Assembly: GCA_030765065.1 (NCBI GenBank)
Contig: CM060990.1
Location: 10,353,501-10,417,500 of the forward strand
Origin: Deroplatys truncata
Lineage: Eukaryota; Arthropoda; Insecta; Mantodea; Mantidae
Direction: 5' to 3'
DNA: 64,000 nucleotides
A model generated the notes under the pieces. That model ran no database searches and was not told where the DNA came from. It saw only the letters and a list, made by a program, of their open reading frames with translations. The number at the start of each line of letters is the position of its first letter. The stretch's first letter is position 1. Shown here piece after piece: positions 56,891-64,000 of this stretch. The position numbers and the translations under genes are program-made.

Positions 56891-57834
56891 CTATATTCAC
56901 GAAAGTTTGGAATGCATTATCTTCATGGTTCACATATCTGACTCGTTGGCTTTGGGTTTAGGATTCTTTTAAGCAAGGTTAGTTCCCTTTGACAATTCCT
57001 CACTGTCATTATAATCTGTCTGACTCGGCCGTGCAGAAAGAAATCCCTGTCTCTTTGACCTCTCTAGTCTGTAGAAAAAGGAGCGTCTTTTTCTTCTTCC
57101 AATTTGCTTTGTCAAGCTTACATCAGAGAAAGTCATCCCTGCACAAATAGAATTTACCGGCAACTACATAATTGACATGTCCATTGTTTTGTTATTTCCT
57201 AAGCTACCGGACTTGCCAATTGAATTTTACATGACATTATTTGAAATAATTTGTTGTATGCATTCACATTTGGAAATGCAGATATGTGGAATTTGTGTAT
57301 TCATTTTTTAGCATATTAACTAATAACTTACCACACATGGGTGTGGCTATTGCTAAAAGATTCTCGATCCAATATAACAACTGATTTGCTAATTTGAAGC
57401 AAAAATGAAATATATAAAAATGTGCTGATATAGAAATTATAAAAACAAAATTTGAATAAGAGGTTACAAACAGTATTCTTATTATTCTTATTATTATTAC
57501 GTACTATATAGATGATAGTGGAGGATAGGCACTCTTTCGTGTATTCTGGCAAGTACTCATCTGATATTTGTTTAGTAGTCCAGGATGTTACGGAAAATTT
57601 GCAAAAAGATTGTACGGTACCGACTGCCAGCATTGTCACTTAGAAGAAATTTTGACTTCTAATTCGGAATGTTAGTACTTAGCTGCAAATGGCTATTTTC
57701 GTTGTTTTCGTTTTGAGAATGATTCAAACTGTAATTTCAATTTGGCCTTGCGGTTGACTTATGAAACACTTATCCATCTGGTACTCGTACTACCGCCGAT
57801 TGAAAGTCCATACCAGGCTGTACTGGACTGAACT
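56891..57834. other. No gene seen
   Basis: AT-rich right flank with a (TTA)n-like stretch near 57480-57500. A 64-codon minus-strand frame at 56969-57163 has no family signature. Confidence 0.5.
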
Positions 57835-58295
57835 GGTGAACGGAGGGGACACCTAGCACTGTGACATTCAAGGGATCTATTGTGTGTACATCCCGGAAGG
57901 AGTGGTTGAGGTGGGGAATCGCAGGAGATATACGGGTTGCAGAGCGCAGCTGGCGCAATTAGACAGAGATTTGCAGAATTCCCCAACAGTTCCAGATTTG
58001 GCTACCGGGCCACGGGAGTGTCGCTCGGCGACGTCCCTCCAGTGGGACCTGGGAATCATTTCCAAAGCGCAAGTCTCTGCGCCATCTGTCTGGCACTGAC
58101 CTAACCACAGCCCCGGATTCACCTCAAACATGAAAAGGAAATGAACTGAGAGGAAATGAGGGAGAGAGGGGAGCCTTGTTAGAATACACCACTCCAGCAT
58201 TCGCCTTTGTCAACCAGGGATTCCACCGGGAATGGAACCCGGGACCTTCCGAAGACGAACCTCACACGTTACCGCGGAGCCATCTCGCTCGGTGA
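57835..58295 (-). repeat. tRNA-derived SINE, family A
   Basis: The reverse complement starts ACCGAGCGAGATGGCTCCGCGG, a clear A-box head, with CGGGTTCCATTCCCGG as B box, then the family A body ending at a CTTCCGGGATGTACACAC block. Confidence 0.9.
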
Positions 58296-59555
58296 AAGTC
58301 CATACACTTCTTCATGAACGGCCGTCCAGCTTTGCGTTTCGGAGGATTTTAGTCTGTGATAATGTGAGCTCCTCAGGACAAATTTCTTCTCTCTGGACCT
58401 CTACGACAGAATTTATCTTCTTGATCTACCTAATACAAGGACGTGAATACATTTGCTATCTTCTCAATTGCTTTGCACCATTCGCTGCCAAAGAGAACAT
58501 GATAATGTTTGATCCACGTATTTGCAATTATATTTATTCCTTGATTTAAAATACGATAAAATAAAGATATTGAAATCTGGAATATTCGATTCTTCCGAAA
58601 TGCTAAAAGAATAAAGTTTGTTTAAAGTATTATCTTCAGGCATTATTTTACGGTAGCCTATTTAATGTTTGTAGCTATTAATTTAAGGGCACATCTTCTA
58701 GATAAGGATTGTCTCTGTTAATATCTAGTACATTACCTACAGGTATCAGTACCTATACGTGAAAGCACTTGATATTATACAGTTGATCATGAACCCCGAA
58801 ACAAAAATCTTTTAATATGTTGTTTGGAATATTTTATTACGCTTAGATGAGCATAAATATGCCTTAGCCTGCCTAAAGCGCTTTGAATTGATGTATATCG
58901 TGGGTTTTATTTTACTTTTACTCTAATATTCATGCTGCAAGCTATTTTTGGCATTTTGTTTTATCAGTGCTTTTTGCTCACATCTTTTTCGTCGAGAAAC
59001 AGCACTATAACCAAGAAAACTAACTTTAACTAAAGCAGCTGTGGTGAACAGGTGCGCGCATGAAGAAAGATGGAGGAATAACTACAGCAAATGTAATTCC
59101 AGTCAGTGAATGAGCTGTGAATCGATCAAACATGGGTTTATTGGTCCTCTTTAAAATGTATCCCATGCGGTCAGTACGCGTATTTGGTTTTACAAGACTT
59201 TTCTCCATTTTGCTTCTTTTCTTTCTTTCCAGCAACGAAATAATATAGTTACTTTATTTTCATAAACACCTGGTTTTACCTATTAAATATAAATGAAGCA
59301 ATCTTGTCTTCCTTAGTCTGAAAGTTCATAGCAAGTGTCACGGTTTTCAGTGGTGTCATGCACAGTTCATATTTCTGGAATGTTATGACAGCGAGTCATG
59401 TCGAGTCGAGTCACCTGTGGAAGCCTCTTTCTGTTGTTTGTACATCCAGGTGTGGCACTTACTGGCAACTACGCTGATTAAGAACCTACAGAAAGTCAAG
59501 AGATTTTCGTTGAATCTCGCTCCATATTTGCCAGTCGCTATAGTTTCTTGATGGT
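58296..59555. other. No gene seen
   Basis: AT-rich DNA. Short frames have no recognisable features. Confidence 0.5.
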
Positions 59556-59980
59556 GACGCCGGGGTAGAGCAGTGGTTTCGTTTCCTGGGTTCGATTCCC
59601 GGCTCCGGATGGCGATTTTAATTCGGTTCTATCCACCCTTTACCTCTGGCTTGCTTGCTCCCCAAGGCCCAACGTGGTTTGGAGTCCACGGTAAAAGCTG
59701 TAGGTGCTCTCAACCACCGCCATCCTCATCATCACTAAGGCTGTACGTTTCGACGGGAGAACGTTAGATAGAGGTGGTTTGTTGTCCTCTATTACTACAC
59801 GTCAATGCTGTAAGCATGATGGAATTGACAGTCGTTCCCCTCTAGGGTTGTTGTAGGGTTTAATCATCACCCTACCATCGGAGCAGACAGACTCCGCACT
59901 CAGAAATGGGTCCAGTCATCGCTGGGTGGGACGAGGTAACCCCGAAAAGTTACAGAGCATATACGTTAGAGGTCGACGAC
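59556..59980 (+). repeat. tRNA-derived SINE, family B, copy 2
   Basis: GCCGGGGTAGAGCAGTGG (A-box head), GGGTTCGATTCCCGG (B box), CCACGGTAAAAGCTGTAGG and a CCATCCTCATCATC run. The 3' part extends past the homology with 12560-12882 to a GGGACGAGGTAACCCCG block that matches that copy's far end only loosely. Confidence 0.9.
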
Positions 59981-60674
59981 GATATTTGTTGATGCGCTAG
60001 CTCGGCTAGCTTCTTCAGTTCCCCTCAAACGTGACATGTTGGTGTCTCTGTCTATAAGGTCCCATGAGATTGTAATTTATCACGCCAGATGCTACTTAGT
60101 TTATAAGCAGAGACCCGTACAATACTTGTGGAAGTGAGCTTCTCCACTGAAATAAAAGTTAACTAAGGAAAAGCATCAAAATAATTACACTTAAATATGC
60201 CTCCATGTGAACATATGGCGAAAGTGAAGGGATTGCGCCAGAATAGATTCAAATTTCAGAAATGGTCTACCCTAAAAGCTTGAAGGCACTACAGAATTGA
60301 GAAGAATAAGCTGGCACTGGCCGCCTACATACATTTCATTGAATAGCTTATATTTTGAAAATAAAAGGCAAACATGTTAAGCTTTGGTACGGACATTAAG
60401 TTTTCAAATACGATACCAGAGTTCTGTGTACGTATGAAAATGCTGCAGGTTAGATGTGAGCAAATAGCTTTTTCAAAGGGTTTTCCTAAATTTTCTTCAC
60501 AAATAAAAAATTAGATAAAACGCATTACAAAAATTTAAATAAGATCTGTAACAATCAAAGGGTTACTTTACTTTCGGTATGCTTCCACACTATATTTCTT
60601 ACCATAAATAATACCGAGATACATTTTAGTTATGGTACTTATTTCACTATCTGGAGTAGTGCTTTTCCCACCAT
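59981..60674. other. No gene seen
   Basis: AT-rich DNA. Confidence 0.5.
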
Positions 60675-61160
60675 GCGAGATGGCTTCGCGGTAACGCGTG
60701 AGGCTCGCACTCGGAAGGTCCCAAGTTCGATTTCCGGAGGCCGCCCACTCTGACCATGGGTTTTTCATGGTTTTACCTGGTTGACAATGCGAACGCTGGA
60801 GTGGTGTATTCGACCACGGCTCTCTTCTCTCCTCCATTTCCTCTCATTTCATTCACCTTTCATGTTTCAGGTTCACTCAGGGCTGTGATTCGGTCGGTGT
60901 CGGGCAGATAGCGCAGAGGCTTGTGCTTTGGAAATATTTTCCCGGTCTCACTGGAGAGAAGTCTCCGAGCGGCTCTCCCGTGGCCGGGTGGTCAAGTCTG
61001 GAACTGTTAGGGAACTCTGCGCGTCTCTTTGCACTTGCGCCGGGTTCGCTCTCCAACCCGTGTGTCTCCTGCTGTTCCCTCACTCCATCCGTTCCTCCCG
61101 GGGGTGTACGCACAAAGCTCATTTGAGGTCGCAGTACCAGGTGATCCCTCCGTTTACTAG
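60675..61160 (+). repeat. tRNA-derived SINE, family A
   Basis: Starts GCGAGATGGCTTCGCGG, has CCAAGTTCGATTTCCGG as B box, then CCATGGGTTTTTCATGG, CATGTTTCAGG, a GGTCGGTGTCGGGCAG block and a CCCGGGGGTGTACGC end. The cleanest full-length family A copy without internal expansion. Confidence 0.9.
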
Positions 61161-62350
61161 TCCAGTCCAGTGCAGTGCTTTTTTCAAAAGAAACTCTCAC
61201 CTCCATCACTTTTGCGGGCTTGCTTGAACCTCACAATTGAGTAGGTGGGAATGATTTCTTTTTCCCCATTCACGCACCCTGGGTTCTATTGAATCAGTAT
61301 TGTAGGATGGTTCACCTTGAAATGTAATAGTTGAGTTTCAACGTATCTTTTCAAAGTACTGAATGGCTAAGAATTGACCCAAACCTTTGTGAATAGCGGT
61401 TTCTGTGCAATACAGGCGATTGAAATTGAAATAGATCGTTGCTAGATTTATGCTTTTATATGTTACTATGATTAGTTATGGTTCTTGGTCCGTGAATTTG
61501 TTTACTTTGCTCAATGGTCCTACTTCCTGTACAACTTGCGTAACACAGATTTATCGTTTCCGTTATTACTTGGGCCTGGGACAGAAGACAACATTGTTTC
61601 TCACCGCCTATAGCCGGATGCTTGCATCAATTTCTCCCTTCACTTGGCCTACTTTCCGGCTACACTTAAAAGCACAACACTCGTAAGAGCTCAATTGGGG
61701 TCCATTGTCTTACTTAGGTGTCCCTGTTAAGCTGCCAGTTCGCTTTATGTTCTCGACTGTTTCAGTTCTGGAAGCCTACCTTACAAACTCAACTTGCTTG
61801 TTTTGCAGAAGCGCATCAGGAACGTGTCCGACGTCATCTGCTTGTCTCGCTATGTTGTTGGCCGTGGTTTAAGTTTAATATTCAGCTTGGTACTGATGTA
61901 CATGGTTTCTGTTTCGAATATTTTGCTTTAGACAAATTTTTTGTGCAATAGCTATACGGTTTGTGCCAAAATAGCCTTGCAGTTTTTCCAACTGGCACTG
62001 TAACGTATGCCTGTTGAAAGCATGCTACAGGCACTTGATAAGTGAACACGCTGGAATTGCAAAACTACGTGTGAGCCATGCGGTATTAAGAGAACGTACA
62101 ACTTTATGCAATTTTATGTATAAATACAACGCTGTGCATGGAAATGATCGATACTGATTTTAGACTTTTTGTATCGTTAATAATTTGGTTGCTATCAAAA
62201 TGGCAAAGCCAGAATGGAGAAAAAAACTATAATCTTACATGGGAAATGGGCCTAAACTTAGCTGTTTACGTGGCAGAGGAGATGTAGACGGTTGACGTCT
62301 TATTTTGACTGGGCCACTGCCTTCTTTATTCATCACCATTAAACATCGTT
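61161..62350. other. No gene seen
   Basis: No coding signature. The piggyBac element begins at the end of this stretch. Confidence 0.5.
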
Positions 62351-63835
62351 TTAACCCTTTGAAGCATAGTGGCGCTCAGACGTAACCACCTTTTAATGCA
62401 GCGTTTTCTTCCTTGCTGCATGATGGTTCCACTTCACTACCACCTCGCTACAATCACTGGCCGTTTACAAACACATGGAAATTTTACTACCCTGCTTTTT
62501 GTATGACTAGCCTGTATAAACTAAGTTGTCAGGTGTTGATGCAGCTTGCTTTGTTGCGGGAACAGCAGTATACATTTTAATTTCTGTTACATGCTCAAAT
62601 ATTGCATATAGGTATGTTTTTATATAGCTTTTGTTTCTTCTAAACGTTCTGAATACACTTTGATTACTATAAATGCATATACATGAATTGCAGTGCCATT
62701 ATTATTATAAATATTACGTGGTTCGTAGATGTAACCACCATGCAAGTAGGGTAGGCAGACACCATAATCTGCAAAATGTTCGTTTTATTTCAACTCAATT
62801 GAAATGGCTACAAGGATAACTTGGGATCATCTTGGCCATTTGATATGGGATAATTTGGAGAATAACATAAATGACATACTGAATGAAATCCCTAGCGATC
62901 CTGAATCTGTTGATTTTTTATGATAGTGACGAAATGGAAGTGGGAGCTACTGTCAATGAACCTGTTTGTGCAATTGAAATTGAAGATGAGAACAGTGGTG
63001 AACCTAGTGTCTCTGATGAGCGTGTTGAAGATAGTGATGATGAGAAACCACTGAGTTTCAGATTCAAATATGGATGGATAGATGGATAGATTCGAGAATG
63101 ATGTATTTGTGAAAGATTATGGTCCTAATAATCCTGAAACTGTGGAATCTTCTATTGGTATTTTCTTGCACATATTTACTACAGAATTGCTAGAGCATAT
63201 ATTGTATCAAACTAATTTGTAGGCTACCCAGTCAGGTAAACAATCTGATCCTGCAACTTTGGATGAAGTAAGGGTTTTCTTGGCCATAAATATTCTAATG
63301 GGAGTAAAAAAACTGCCCCCATACAGAGATTACTGGTCAAGTAATCCACAACTTAGGAATTCATATATTTCAATGCTAATGTCCGTAAATAGATTTGGCT
63401 AATTTCTGACAGCTGCCATCACCTAAAGGAAGGAAACCTCTTCCGAAGCCTGTGAGTTATTTCAAGCGCATTGTCCACTATGAGAAAAGATTTGACAAGG
63501 TGGCGCATATGCCTGGGCGTGGAACTTCAAGACGCTGTGCTCAGTGCAGCACTAAAGATAATCCACACAGAAGTAAATGGACTTGTAACACTTGTGGAGT
63601 GGCACTCTGTCTAAATGAGATAAAAAAACTGTTTCTTTAGTTTCCACTCAAAATGAGTCAATGTTAATGCTGTAATGCATAGTGGTTTCACCATGACACC
63701 ACCATTTCTTTTAGTTATAAATTAAAAAAGTATAATATTAACACTTTATGATTTTTCTTACACAAATATAAACGACATTTTAGTGTAAAATATATTATTT
63801 ACAATTTTTCCTAAATGCGTGCTTCAAAGGGTTAA
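62351..63835 (+). mobile_element. piggyBac-type element, internally deleted
   Basis: TTAA at 62351-62354 and 63832-63835 flank perfect 12-bp inverted repeats CCCTTTGAAGCA (62355-62366) and its inverse (63820-63831). Subterminal inverted motifs (TGCAT-GTGGTT type) occur near 62740 and 63677. The transposase remnant inside confirms the family. Length 1.48 kb against the usual 2.5 kb or so. Confidence 0.92.
62804..63640 (+). pseudogene. piggyBac transposase relic lacking the catalytic core
   Basis: Begins MATRITWDHLGHLIWDNLE, then an acidic stretch (SDDEKPLSF), TVESSIGIFLHIFTTELLEHI, TLDEVRVFLAINILMG and KLPPYRDYWSSNPQLRNSY, matching the N-terminal half of piggyBac proteins. Near 63440 it jumps to GRGTSRRCAQCSTKD and KWTCNTCGVALCLN, the C-terminal Cys-rich zinc-binding domain. 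The DDD catalytic region between is deleted. Several stops and frameshifts also break it. Confidence 0.88.
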
Positions 63836-64000
63836 ACTGGACACCTTCTTCGTGTGGCCTGGCTCTGTCTAGGACAGTCTTACATAATGGATGTTAACTA
63901 CTGCTTATGTTAAATATGTTACTTATTATAAAATAAACAATATATATTTCATTAAAAAGTGACAAAATAATACTGATGATATCCAATATAGCATGAGACA
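63836..64000. other. No gene seen
   Basis: AT-rich flank of the piggyBac element. Confidence 0.5.

Overview
The window looks like repeat-rich nuclear DNA of an arthropod, most likely an insect. It is AT-rich and packed with tRNA-headed SINEs, a Tc1 relic, a MULE relic, a piggyBac derivative and a multicopy gene family that I know from many insect genomes. I cannot name the species. I recognised no intact host gene outside mobile elements.

The centre of interest is a complete Maverick/Polinton (adintovirus-like) element at 14097-33059. It starts and ends with AGTAGT...ACTACT, has inverted terminal repeats of about 0.7 kb and is flanked by a perfect 6-bp duplication, TATGTT. It landed inside an older multicopy insect gene on the minus strand; that frame reads straight through the empty site once the element is set aside. 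Order inside: left repeat; a non-coding repeat-filled 3 kb; a TATA box and a spliced proline-rich gene with duplicated exons (+); protein-primed family B DNA polymerase (+); a hairpin array; then on the minus strand integrase, a conserved Polinton protein, a fibre-like coiled-coil protein and the packaging ATPase; a short divergent promoter; then on the plus strand a phospholipase A2/pX-type core protein, adenain-type protease, penton, a 47-residue basic protein and the double-jelly-roll major capsid protein; then on the minus strand a small protein with two PC4-like halves and an uninterrupted four-exon gene for a Cys/His-repeat protein; right repeat. Most replication and virion genes carry stops or frameshifts, so this is a decayed provirus-like copy.

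A second Polinton-derived element lies at 45653-56884. It has the same AGTAGT terminus and a 6-bp flank with one mismatch (AAAGTG/AAGGTG). It is strange: almost all of it is two inverted arms of about 5.0 and 4.4 kb, each holding a copy of a spliced gene and a minisatellite, around a 1.85-kb core that contains only a broken major capsid gene and the tail of the small basic gene. Both elements begin their terminal gene with a 7-nt coding mini-exon, ATGTC(T/A)G followed by GTAAG.

The flanks (1-13200, 33974-45646, 56891-64000) hold SINEs of at least four kinds, three minisatellites (one grown inside a SINE), a 350-bp foldback element, and a 1.5-kb piggyBac element with perfect 12-bp terminal repeats whose catalytic core is deleted.
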